A stretch of 64,000 nt of DNA. It comes from JAGVSZ01 sp035456405. Lineage in GTDB: Bacteria > Pseudomonadota > Gammaproteobacteria > Burkholderiales > SG8-39. The notes under the pieces were generated by a model, which saw only the letters and a list, made by a program, of their open reading frames with translations, did not search any database and was not told the origin of the DNA. Each line of letters begins with the position of its first letter. The first letter of the stretch is position 1. A program made the translations under genes and the position numbers. The DNA lies in contig DATIDG010000024.1 of NCBI GenBank assembly GCA_035456405.1, forward strand, positions 62,001-126,000, written 5' to 3'. Of the stretch, positions 33,153 through 41,306 are shown in pieces.

Positions 33153-35897
33153 ATGGCCCGCAACGTCCGAGAGGTCCGCTCCACGTGCTGCTATTGCGGC
33201 GTGGGCTGCGGCGTGCTCATCCGGACCGACGGCGAGCAGATCCTCGGCGTGCGCGGCGATCCGGCGCACCCGGCCAACTTTGGCCAGCTCTGCTCGAAGG
33301 GCGCGACGCTGCATCTGACCGCGCGCTCGGCGCTGCGCGAAGTGCGCGCGCTTCATCCCGAGTTGCGGCTCGTCCGGGGGGCGCCGCGCACGCGCGTGAG
33401 CTGGGACGAGGCGCTGGATCACGTTGCCGAGCGGTTCGCCGCGATCGTCGCCACGCACGGGCCGGACGCGGTCGCGTTCTACGTTTCGGGCCAGCTCCTG
33501 ACCGAGGACTACCACGTCTTCAACAAGCTCGCGCGCGGCATCGTCGGGACGAACAACATCGACACCAACTCGCGCCTGTGCATGTCGTCGGCGGTCGCGG
33601 GCTACAAGGCGACGCTCGGCGCCGACGCGCCGCCCTGCAGCTACGACGACCTCGACCACGCGGACCTCGTCTTCGTCGCCGGGTCGAACACGGCCTTCGC
33701 GCATCCGGTGCTCCACCGCCGGATCGAAGCCGCGCGCGAGCGCCGCAAGGGCACGCGCCTGATCGTCGTCGATCCGCGCCGCACCGACACCGCACGCGCG
33801 GCCGACCTGCATCTCGCGATCACGCCCGGCACGGACGTAGTGCTCTTCCACGGCATGCTGCACCTCATGCTCTGGGAGGGGCTCTTCGACCAGGCGTTCG
33901 TCCGCGCTCACACCGAAGGGTTCCATGCGCTGCGCGAAACCGTCCGCGAGTACACGCCGCGGATCGCCGCGGGCATCTGCGGCATAGCCGAGCGCGACCT
34001 CGTGCAGGCCGCGCGTTGGTTCGGCGAGGCGCGCGCCGTGCTCTCGCTCTATTGCCAGGGGCTGAACCAGTCGACCTCCGGCACGCTCAAGAACGCCGCG
34101 CTGATCAACCTGCATCTCGCCACCGGCCAGATCGGACGGCCCGGAGCGGGGCCGTTCAGCCTCACCGGGCAGCCGAACGCGATGGGCGGCCGCGAGGTCG
34201 GCGGGCTCGCGAACCTGCTTCCCGGTCACCGCGAAGTCGCCGACCCCGCGCACCGCGCGGAGATCGCGGCGCTGTGGGGCGTCGACGCGCTGCCCGGCGC
34301 GCCGGGCAAGACCGCCGTCGAGATGTTCGAAGCGCTGCGGACCGGCCGGATCAAGGCGGTGTGGATCGCCTGCACCAATCCCGCGCAGTCGCTCCCGGAC
34401 CAGCACGCGGTCCGCGCCGCGCTCGAGCGCGCCGAGCTGGTGGTCGTGCAGGACGCCTACGCCGGCATCGAGATCGCGCGCTACGCCGACGTTGTCCTTC
34501 CCGCCGCGAGTTGGGGCGAGAAGGAGGGCACGGTCACCAACTCCGAGCGGCGTATCTCGCGTGTGCGCGCCGCCGTGCCTCCGCCGGGCGAGGCTCGGGC
34601 CGATTGGGAGATCGCCGCGGACTTCGGGCGCCGGCTCGCAAGGCGCCTTCGCCCCCGCCAGCGCGATCTGTTCGCGTTCGAATCCGTCGAGGACGCGTGG
34701 AACGAGCATCGTGCCGCCACCCGCGGCCGCGACCTCGACATCACCGGGCTGTCGTACGCGATCCTCGACGGCGCTGGTCCGCAGCAGTGGCCGATGCCCG
34801 AGGGGGCGACGGCCGGCCGCGCGCGGCTCTACGAGGACCGCGTGTTCCCGACCGAAAGCGGCAAGGCGCGCTTCTACGCGTGGGGTTTCCGCCCGCCGGC
34901 CGAGCGCGTCGATGCGCGCTACCCGATCCGCCTCACGACGGGGCGGCTGCGCGACCAGTGGCACGGCATGAGCCGCACCGGCACGCTCGCCCGGGCGTTC
35001 AGCCACGCGCCCGAGCCGGCGATCGAGATGCACCCGGACGATCTTGTGCGGCGCGGGCTGAAGCCCGGCGACCTCGCCGTGGTCGAGTCGCGCCGCGGCC
35101 GCTTGATCGTCCCGGCGGCGGCGAGCGACGACGTCGCGAGCGGCCAGGCCTTCATCGCGATGCACTGGGGCGAGCGGTTCCTCGGCGGCGCGGCGGGGTG
35201 CGGCGTGAACACGCTCACCACCCCGGCGTTCGATTCCGTCTCGAAGCAGCCGGAGCTCAAGCACGCCGCCGTGAGCGTCGCGAAAGCCGACCTGCCCTGG
35301 CGCCTTGTCGCGTTCGGCTGGCCCGCCACCGGTACCGCGGCTGCGCTCGCCGACCGACTGGCGGCGGTTGGGATGGCATTCGAGTTCGCTTCCACGACGT
35401 TGATCGGCCGCGAGAGAGAGGGTGCGCTGATACGCGCTGCGGCGCCCGCGCCACCGGCGCCCGCGGCGATCGGAGCGATCGACGCCACGCTCGGCCTCGA
35501 TCACGACGGCGCGATCCGCTACGACGACGGCCGGCGCGGCGTCGGGCGGCGCATCGAGGTCGCGGCAGGGAAGCTGCGCGCGGTGCGTCTCTCCGGCGAT
35601 GCCGCGGCGATCTCGGCAGAAGGCTGGCTTCGCGAGTGGCTCGTGCGCGGCGAGCCGGTCGAGGCGATACGCCGGCTGCTCCTTGCGCCGACGGGCGTGG
35701 CGCCTGCCGGATGCGTGATGTCCGGCAAGGTCGTCTGCAACTGCCTGAATGTGACGGAGCCCCAGATCGCCGCCGCGCTGGCCGACGCGCCAACGTTCGC
35801 GGCGCTCCAGGGCAGGCTCGGCTGCGGCACGAGCTGCGGCTCGTGCGTGCCCGAGCTCAGGCGCATGGTCGCCACGCGCGAGCGCGCTGCGGCATGA
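33153..35897 (+). CDS. nasA: assimilatory nitrate reductase catalytic subunit (molybdopterin)
   Basis: A 914-aa bis-MGD oxidoreductase reducing nitrate to nitrite in the cytoplasm. The N-terminal 4Fe-4S site uses STCCYCGVGCG (C12, C15, C19) and a fourth Cys in LCSKGATL. Later come the MGD-binding stretches LCMSSAVAGYKA and GQPNAMGGREVGGLANLLPG, and a molydopterin-dinucleotide C-terminal domain (RLTTGRLRDQWHGMSRTG). The last 65 residues add a BFD-like 2Fe-2S module, CNCLNVTE...CGTSCGSC, an electron entry site found in many NasA proteins. No TAT signal, as expected. It starts 6 bp after nirD. Confidence 0.93.
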   Translation: MARNVREVRSTCCYCGVGCGVLIRTDGEQILGVRGDPAHPANFGQLCSKGATLHLTARSALREVRALHPELRLVRGAPRTRVSWDEALDHVAERFAAIVATHGPDAVAFYVSGQLLTEDYHVFNKLARGIVGTNNIDTNSRLCMSSAVAGYKATLGADAPPCSYDDLDHADLVFVAGSNTAFAHPVLHRRIEAARERRKGTRLIVVDPRRTDTARAADLHLAITPGTDVVLFHGMLHLMLWEGLFDQAFVRAHTEGFHALRETVREYTPRIAAGICGIAERDLVQAARWFGEARAVLSLYCQGLNQSTSGTLKNAALINLHLATGQIGRPGAGPFSLTGQPNAMGGREVGGLANLLPGHREVADPAHRAEIAALWGVDALPGAPGKTAVEMFEALRTGRIKAVWIACTNPAQSLPDQHAVRAALERAELVVVQDAYAGIEIARYADVVLPAASWGEKEGTVTNSERRISRVRAAVPPPGEARADWEIAADFGRRLARRLRPRQRDLFAFESVEDAWNEHRAATRGRDLDITGLSYAILDGAGPQQWPMPEGATAGRARLYEDRVFPTESGKARFYAWGFRPPAERVDARYPIRLTTGRLRDQWHGMSRTGTLARAFSHAPEPAIEMHPDDLVRRGLKPGDLAVVESRRGRLIVPAAASDDVASGQAFIAMHWGERFLGGAAGCGVNTLTTPAFDSVSKQPELKHAAVSVAKADLPWRLVAFGWPATGTAAALADRLAAVGMAFEFASTTLIGREREGALIRAAAPAPPAPAAIGAIDATLGLDHDGAIRYDDGRRGVGRRIEVAAGKLRAVRLSGDAAAISAEGWLREWLVRGEPVEAIRRLLLAPTGVAPAGCVMSGKVVCNCLNVTEPQIAAALADAPTFAALQGRLGCGTSCGSCVPELRRMVATRERAAA

Positions 35898-36649
35898 CCC
35901 GCGGCAAGGTCTGGCTCATCGGCGCCGGGCCGGGCGATCCGGAGCTCGTCACGCTCAAGGCGGTGCGTGCGATGGGCGAGGCCGACTTCGTCCTGCACGA
36001 CGACCTCGTCAACCGCGCGATCCTCGCCCACGCCCGGGCCGGCGCCCGCATCGTGCACGTCGGCAAGCGCGGGGGCTGCCGCTCGACGCCCCAGGCGTTC
36101 ATCGAGCGGTTGATGGTGCGCCTCGCGCGACGGGGCGCCGTCGTCGCCCGCCTGAAGGGCGGCGATCCGTTCGTGTTTGGCCGCGGCGGCGAGGAACTCG
36201 CCGCGCTGCGCGCGGGGGGCGTCGAGTGCGAAGTGGTGAGCGGCGTCACCGCCGGCATCGGCGTGCCGGCTGCAGCGGGCATCCCCGTCACGCATCGCGG
36301 CGTCGCCCGTGGCGTCGCGTTCGTCACCGGGCACACGCGCGACGGCGCTGCGCCCGACTGGTCGTCGCTCGCGCGTTCGGGATTGACGCTCGTCGTGTAC
36401 ATGGGCGTCGCGACGCTCCCGGGCGTCGTCGCGGACCTGCGCGCGGGCGGAATGGCGGATGCCACGCCTGCGGCGGTGATCCAGCACGGCACGACTTCTC
36501 GCCAGCGGCTGCTCGTCACGACGCTCGCCGAACTGCCGGCCGCGGTAACCGCGGCGGGGCTCGCCAGCCCCGCGATCCTCGTCATCGGCGCGGTCGTCGC
36601 AACGGCACAGCTTTCCATGCCTGCTGTGCTTCAGGTCGCCGCCGCCTGA
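35894..36649 (+). CDS. cobA: uroporphyrinogen-III C-methyltransferase (SUMT)
   Basis: A 251-aa SAM-dependent methylase making precorrin-2, the siroheme precursor. Family motifs are VWLIGAGPGDPELVTLKA, VHVGKRGG, LKGGDPFVFGRGGEE and VVYMGV. It lacks the CysG dehydrogenase/chelatase half. ATG overlaps nasA's stop. Its place at the end of the operon supplies siroheme for NirB. Confidence 0.93.
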   Translation: MTRGKVWLIGAGPGDPELVTLKAVRAMGEADFVLHDDLVNRAILAHARAGARIVHVGKRGGCRSTPQAFIERLMVRLARRGAVVARLKGGDPFVFGRGGEELAALRAGGVECEVVSGVTAGIGVPAAAGIPVTHRGVARGVAFVTGHTRDGAAPDWSSLARSGLTLVVYMGVATLPGVVADLRAGGMADATPAAVIQHGTTSRQRLLVTTLAELPAAVTAAGLASPAILVIGAVVATAQLSMPAVLQVAAA

Positions 36650-36719
36650 CGCACGCGCGAGCGCAAGGCCCCTCGAGCGCGAGGAGTGGATCTCCCGCCT
36701 TTGCACCAAGGAGGACGAC

Positions 36720-36830
36720 ATGAAAGCACTCGCTTGCGGGGCTGTGGCACTGGCGCTGGCGGCCGGTCGCGATCGGCGTGCCGCGACCCTGAACGCGCTC
36801 AGCCGAGCGCGGCGCGGTCCTCGTCGGTGA
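36720..36830 (+). pseudogene. truncated start of a secreted-protein gene
   Basis: A strong AAGGAGG site lies 7 bp upstream of an ATG that opens a signal-like sequence (MKALACGAVALALAAG). After 16 residues the frame turns into an Arg-rich string and stops after 36 codons, inside the opposite-strand aldo/keto reductase end. It looks like the 5' stub of a periplasmic protein gene cut by a rearrangement. Confidence 0.45.
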
Positions 36831-37659
36831 GCACGAGGCTCGCCGCGCGCACATTCTCCTCGAGGTGCGCGCGTGACGCCGTGCCCGGGATCGGGAGCAT
36901 CACGGGCGAACGCGCAAGCAGCCACGCGAGCGCCACCTGCGCCGCGCTCACGCCGCGCTGAGCCGCGACGCGCTTCAGCCGCGCGGAGCGGAGGCTCCGC
37001 CCGGCGCCGAGCGGATACCACGGAATGAACGCGATGCCGAGGCGCGCGCAGGCGGCGAGCACGTCGTCCGAGCTGCGGTCGTCGAAGTTGTACTCGTTCT
37101 GCACCGAGACGATGGTCGCGATCCTGCGCGCGGCCTCGAGCTGCCGCACCGACACGTTCGACAGCCCGAGGTGCCGGATCTTGCCGGCGCGCTGCGCCTC
37201 GGCGAGCGCGCCCACCGACTCGGCGAACGGCACGCGCGGGTCCGGTGCGTGCAACTGGTATAAGTCGATCCGCTCGAGCTTCAGCCGCTTGAGGCTGCCG
37301 TCGACCGCCTGCCGCAAGTGCTCGGGGCGAGCGTCCGACTCCCATGCATGGCGGTTGGGCCGCACCAGGCCGCCCTTCGTGCCGATGACGAGTCCCGCCG
37401 GGTAGGGATGCAGCGCCTCGGCGATCAGGATCTCGTCGACATGCGGCCCATAGCTGTCCGCCGTATCGATGAAGTTCACGCCCAGCTCGACCGCGCGCCG
37501 GATCACCCGGTGTGCGGCCGCGCGGTCGGCGGGCGGGCCCCAGACGTCGCGACCGCAGACGCGCATCGCTCCGAACCCCAGCCGGTTCACGTGCAGGTCG
37601 CCGAGCGCGACGGTGCCGGCAGCGCCTGCGCGCGCATCGCCGGCCTTGCCTCGCGTCAT
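36799..37659 (-). CDS. aldo/keto reductase
   Basis: A 286-aa AKR with DTADSYGPHVDE (Asp, Tyr), VIGTKGG (Lys), LYQLHAPD (His) and IPGTASRAHLEEN. It is shorter than the usual 320-330 aa. The start at 37659 overlaps the LysR stop (ATGA), so regulator and enzyme are co-translated. Likely reduces a carbonyl compound or detoxifies aldehydes. Confidence 0.9.
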   Translation of the reverse strand: MTRGKAGDARAGAAGTVALGDLHVNRLGFGAMRVCGRDVWGPPADRAAAHRVIRRAVELGVNFIDTADSYGPHVDEILIAEALHPYPAGLVIGTKGGLVRPNRHAWESDARPEHLRQAVDGSLKRLKLERIDLYQLHAPDPRVPFAESVGALAEAQRAGKIRHLGLSNVSVRQLEAARRIATIVSVQNEYNFDDRSSDDVLAACARLGIAFIPWYPLGAGRSLRSARLKRVAAQRGVSAAQVALAWLLARSPVMLPIPGTASRAHLEENVRAASLVLTDEDRAALG

Positions 37660-38576
37660 CCTCGTTCTCCTTTTCGTGCAACGGCGACGATACGCGCCGG
37701 CAGCCGTTCGCGCAGCCAGTCGACGAACAGGCGCGTGCGGGCAGGCAGCAGCTTTGCGTGCGGATACACCACGCTCACCGGTACCGGCGGCGGGCACCAG
37801 TCCTCGAGCAGGAGCCTGAGGCGGCCGGCCGCGACATGCGGCGCGACCTGGTACGAGAGGAAGTTCCCGATGCCGAGGCCGTCGACGCACGCGTCGACCA
37901 GCGGCTCGGCCTGGTTGCCCGACAGCGGGCCTGCGACTGGAACGGTGATGCGCCGGCCGGCCCCGATGAACGTCCACTCGTGCGTGGGGCCGAGACCGGC
38001 GAAGCGCAGACAGGCGTGCGCGCGAAGGTCGCGCGGCGCGCGCGGGGTGCCGGCGCGCGCGAGGTAGCCCGGGCTGGCGCACACGACGCGCCGCACCTCG
38101 CCGACCGGCACTGCGACGAGCGTCGAGTCGTCAAGCGCGCCGATGCGCACGCCGAGGTCGAGCCCCTCCTCAAGCAGGTTCACCACACGGTCGACCAGCA
38201 GGAAATCGATCGCGACGCCGGCATGCGCGCGCGCGAACGCCGCCGCGAGCGGCGCGACGTGCATGCGGCCGAACAGCACCGGGGCGGTCACGCGCAGCAT
38301 GCCGCGCGGCGCGCCGCGGCGGTTGCCCGCGGCCGCCTCGGCTTCCTCCACCTCCGCGAGGATGCGCTTGCAGCGCTCGTAGTAGTCGCGGCCCTCGTCG
38401 GTCAGCGCGATGCGGCGCGTCGTGCGGTTCAGCAGGCGCACGTCGAGCGACCGCTCGAGGCCGGCGAGGAGCCGCACTACCGACGGTGCCGACACGGCGA
38501 GCGCGGCGGCCGCGGCAGTGAGGCTCCCGCTCTCCACGATCCGCACGAATGTGTCCATTGCCCGCAGTTTGTCCAT
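37656..38576 (-). CDS. LysR-family transcriptional regulator
   Basis: A 306-aa regulator. N-terminal winged helix: MDKLRAMDTFVRIVESGSL, then AALAVSAPSVVRLLAGLE and RLLNRTTRRIALTDEG. The C-terminal part is the periplasmic-binding-like effector domain. Sequence resembles the CrgA/aaeR-type subgroup that acts on nearby oxidoreductases. It overlaps the AKR and is divergent from the PNPOx gene at 38719, the typical LysR target arrangement. Confidence 0.92.
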   Translation of the reverse strand: MDKLRAMDTFVRIVESGSLTAAAAALAVSAPSVVRLLAGLERSLDVRLLNRTTRRIALTDEGRDYYERCKRILAEVEEAEAAAGNRRGAPRGMLRVTAPVLFGRMHVAPLAAAFARAHAGVAIDFLLVDRVVNLLEEGLDLGVRIGALDDSTLVAVPVGEVRRVVCASPGYLARAGTPRAPRDLRAHACLRFAGLGPTHEWTFIGAGRRITVPVAGPLSGNQAEPLVDACVDGLGIGNFLSYQVAPHVAAGRLRLLLEDWCPPPVPVSVVYPHAKLLPARTRLFVDWLRERLPARIVAVARKGERG

Positions 38577-38584
38577 GCCGTGAT

Positions 38585-38607
38585 ATTAATTCATCTTCCG
38601 GACTAAT
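38585..38607. promoter_or_regulatory. candidate LysR operator in an AT-rich divergent region
   Basis: In the 142 bp between lysR and the PNPOx gene there is an AT-rich island with ATTA (38585-38588) and TAAT (38604-38607) as an interrupted dyad. It lies directly upstream of the regulator start. LysR boxes are AT-rich interrupted dyads, so this is a plausible autoregulatory site; the match is loose. Confidence 0.3.
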
Positions 38608-38718
38608 CATGTTCGCAGAAAGCTATTTATTCCGATCATCGCAGAGCCCATCATGCGCACCATGAGACCGAGGGCCGGCTGCGCACCCCGCGCCGCCCGG
38701 CCCGGCGAGGAGACCGGA

Positions 38719-39333
38719 ATGACTCACCGATTCGCAGAGATCGCGTTCACCGACGCGGTGAAGTCCGCGCAGGCACGCTACGGCGCGCGGGCGCAGAACG
38801 AGCGCCTCGAAGCGCGCGCCGGCCCGAACGCCGCGCTGACCGATCGCGAGTCCGCGTTCATCGCGGCGCGCGACAGCTTCTACCTCGCCACCGTGAGCGA
38901 GACCGGCTGGCCCTATGTGCAGCATCGCGGCGGGCCGCAGGGCTTCCTGAAGGTGATCGACGCGCGCACTCTCGCGTTCGCCGATTTCGGCGGCAACCGG
39001 CAGTTCGTCAGTGTCGGCAATGCGGCCACGGACGACCGCGTGTCGCTGATCCTGATGGACTATGCGCAGCGGCTGCGCCTGAAGATGCTCGGCCGCATGC
39101 GGATGTTCGACCTCGGCGACGCGCCGCCGGAGCTCGTGTTCGAGGTGGAGCTGCCGGACTACCGTGCGCGCATCGAGCGCGTGGCGGTGATCGCCGTCGA
39201 GGCCTTCGACTGGAACTGCCCCCAGCACATCACGCCGCGCTTCACCGAAGCCGAGGTCCGCGCGGCTGCGCAGCCGCTGCACGACCGGATCGCGGCGCTG
39301 GAGGCCGAGCTCGCACGGCTGCGCGCCGGGTGA
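38719..39333 (+). CDS. pyridoxamine 5'-phosphate oxidase-family (FMN split-barrel) protein
   Basis: A 204-aa protein with the PNPOx-like split barrel: RDSFYLATVSETGWPYVQHRGG and DFGGNRQFVSVGN are typical of a subgroup annotated as 'pyridoxamine 5'-phosphate oxidase family'. Probably an FMN-dependent reductase, not a true PdxH. Start at 38719 with GAGGAGA upstream. Likely controlled by the divergent LysR protein. Confidence 0.85.
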   Translation: MTHRFAEIAFTDAVKSAQARYGARAQNERLEARAGPNAALTDRESAFIAARDSFYLATVSETGWPYVQHRGGPQGFLKVIDARTLAFADFGGNRQFVSVGNAATDDRVSLILMDYAQRLRLKMLGRMRMFDLGDAPPELVFEVELPDYRARIERVAVIAVEAFDWNCPQHITPRFTEAEVRAAAQPLHDRIAALEAELARLRAG

Positions 39334-39395
39334 CGGCGCGTGCCGCGGTCAGAATAGACTCTCGACCCTGCCGCCTTCAACAGGAGCCTGCCGAA

Positions 39396-39749
39396 ATGCC
39401 CGCAAGAGCGAAATACGTCTTCATCGCCAGCATGGACGTCGACCCCGACAAGGAGGCGCTGTTCAACGAGGTCTACGACACCGAGCACATCCCGCTAATC
39501 CTCAAGGTGCCCGGCGTCGTGTCGGCGCGGCGCTGCCAGACGGTGCCGCTCGCGATGATCATCGGCGGCGAGCGAAAGACCATCGTCGCCGAGGGTGAGC
39601 CGCGCTACAGCGCGATCTACGAGCTCGAAAGCGCCGACGTGCTGGTCAGCGACGCGTGGGCCAAGGCCGTCGACGCGGGCCGCTGGCCGAGCGACGTGCG
39701 GCCTTACACGCGCAATCGGCGTCACGTCCTCAAGAAGCTGGATGACTGA
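39396..39749 (+). CDS. small dimeric alpha/beta-barrel (DUF4286/EthD-like) protein
   Basis: A 117-aa protein with a ferredoxin-like fold pattern: YVFIASMDVDPDKEALFNE, DTEHIPLILKVPGV and YSAIYELES. The 'x-E-x-fN-x-WY-x-x-EH-p-l-l-x-vPGv' core is known in small putative degradative helper proteins. RBS CAGGAG. Downstream of the PNPOx gene by 62 bp. Function unknown. Confidence 0.75.
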   Translation: MPARAKYVFIASMDVDPDKEALFNEVYDTEHIPLILKVPGVVSARRCQTVPLAMIIGGERKTIVAEGEPRYSAIYELESADVLVSDAWAKAVDAGRWPSDVRPYTRNRRHVLKKLDD

Positions 39750-39965
39750 CGGCGTCGGGTCGCGTCACCGGCCGCCGTAGAAGGCGCCGGACCCGGGCTC
39801 CGCGCCCGAGTCGAACGGGAGGTCGCCGAGGATCGGGCCGGTGACGCCGCACGCGGCGAACGCGAGCGCCGCCGGAATTATCCAATCCCGGACAGTGTTA
39901 GCGTATTTGCTGCAGAGGGGGCGCGGTCCCGTCCCGCGCCATCCATCCACCAAAGGAGAAGCCCG

Positions 39966-40757
39966 GTGAGAAAAGTGCTCGGAATGTCGCTCGCGCTGGC
40001 CGTCGCGCCGGTGGCGCACGCCGCGGACATCGAGGCCGGCAAAGCGAAAGTCGCCACGGTATGCGCCGCCTGCCACGGTGCAACGGGGGTAAGCGTCAGC
40101 GATTCCATCCCCAGCCTCGCCGCCCAGCGGGCGGGCTACCTCGAGACGCAACTGAAGGCATTAAAGGACGGCACGCGCAAGAACCCGATCATGAACGCAA
40201 TCGCGGCCCAGCTGAGCCCGGATGACATGGCCAACGTCGCAGCGTACTTCGCCGCGCTGCCGGGCCCTACGACGGGATCCAAGTCCCCCTTCCTGCCCAA
40301 CGTCGCGAAGACGGGAGTCACTTTCCCAGAGGGCTACAAGGAGACGTTCAAGAAGTACCACACCATCAATTTCCCCGCGACGAACCAGGTGCGCTACTAC
40401 TACGCCAACGAGGCGGCCGTTCAGGCGGCGAAGGAAGGCAAGCCGCTGCCCGACGGCTCGGTGCTGTTCGCCGAGGTGTACGCGGCCAAGCTCGACCAGA
40501 ACAAGAAGCCGGTGATGGGGAGCGATGGCTTCTTCGTTGCGGATAAGCTGCTCTTCTACACCGCGATGGCGCGGGGCCCAGGTTGGGGCAAGGACATCCC
40601 CGAGATGCTGCGCAACGAGGACTGGAACTACGCCGTCTTCACTTTGGACAAGCAGCACCGGCCCGGGGTGAATCAGGCCGAGTGCCTCGCCTGCCACAAG
40701 CCGCTCGACAAGGTGAGCTACACCTTCACTCTGAAGCAGCTCGCCGAGTCGAAATAG
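39966..40757 (+). CDS. cytochrome c - cytochrome P460 fusion protein
   Basis: A 263-aa exported protein (signal ending AHAA). Residues 24-105 are a class I cytochrome c (CAACH, 33-37) of the c553 type. Residues 120-263 form a cytochrome P460-like domain with its own haem site, CLACH (240-244), and the family region FPATNQVRYYYANEAAV and PDGSVLFAEVYA. P460 enzymes oxidise hydroxylamine or nitric oxide using a Lys-cross-linked haem. A fused electron-carrier cytochrome would pass the electrons on. The start is a GTG after AAAGGAG. It is a single gene, away from the nitrate operon. Confidence 0.82.
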   Translation: MRKVLGMSLALAVAPVAHAADIEAGKAKVATVCAACHGATGVSVSDSIPSLAAQRAGYLETQLKALKDGTRKNPIMNAIAAQLSPDDMANVAAYFAALPGPTTGSKSPFLPNVAKTGVTFPEGYKETFKKYHTINFPATNQVRYYYANEAAVQAAKEGKPLPDGSVLFAEVYAAKLDQNKKPVMGSDGFFVADKLLFYTAMARGPGWGKDIPEMLRNEDWNYAVFTLDKQHRPGVNQAECLACHKPLDKVSYTFTLKQLAESK

Positions 40758-40823
40758 CCGTCGCCGTCGCCCGCGCCGCGCTCCGATGAGTGCGGCGCGC
40801 TCCCCGGTTTCTCGTCGCCACCA

Positions 40824-40843
40824 CCACACGCTCCAGCGTGTGG
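40824..40843. terminator. inverted repeat after the P460 gene
   Basis: CCACACGCT and AGCGTGTGG surround CC, giving an 8-bp stem with a TCCA loop about 70 bp past the stop codon. A downstream T-run is lacking. Possible 3' end of the P460 transcript. Confidence 0.35.
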
Positions 40844-40960
40844 GAACCATAGGCTTTTCGGCTTAGGCCCTTCTAATACGTGTGACGAATTGCCTGCGCG
40901 CGCCGATGCGCGGAGGATGCCGTACCACAACGCAACTCGCCACCGTTTTCGGAGGAGACG

Positions 40961-41284
40961 ATGAAAGCGAGCTTCCTGATCGGCGTTCCCGCCTATTGGC
41001 GCCTTGCGCCCGCCGCCTCGGAGCGCGGCTGGCGGAGCGACCCCGGCTACGCGCAGCGGACGATCGAGCGGCTGCTCCGGCAGCCGGGTCCGCGCCACGA
41101 GCTCGACGGCCGTCCGCTCGCCGAGCTCGCCGCGCTGTGCGGCGAGTTCGCGGCTGCTGCGCCCGAAGAGATCGTCCACGCGATCGCGCGGTTCTTCGGC
41201 GAGCGTCCGCCGCGGCTCGAGGTCGAGGGCGTCGAGTACGCCGTCGGACCGGGGCCGGGCGCGGTGACGGCGCTGCTGCCGTGA
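40961..41284 (+). CDS. small hypothetical protein
   Basis: A 107-aa soluble protein with a strong GGAGGAG site 3 bp upstream. It opens MKASFLIGVPAYWRLAP, is rich in Ala, Arg and Glu, and seems mostly helical (residues 25-85), ending in a short beta-like stretch. I do not recognise the family. No signal peptide or Cys cluster. It lies between the P460 gene and convergent ettA. Confidence 0.6.
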   Translation: MKASFLIGVPAYWRLAPAASERGWRSDPGYAQRTIERLLRQPGPRHELDGRPLAELAALCGEFAAAAPEEIVHAIARFFGERPPRLEVEGVEYAVGPGPGAVTALLP

Positions 41285-41306
41285 CGGTCCGGCCGTCGGC
41301 GCGCCG

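Noticed and set aside
32628..35504. A 958-codon minus frame opposite nasA
   Set aside because: Arg/Gly/Asp-rich composition with no family pattern, typical of an antisense shadow in high-GC DNA.
33089..36649. A 1186-codon plus frame over nasA and cobA
   Set aside because: Only the cobA end (35894-36649) is in the coding frame; the rest is an Arg/Ala-rich shadow of nasA.
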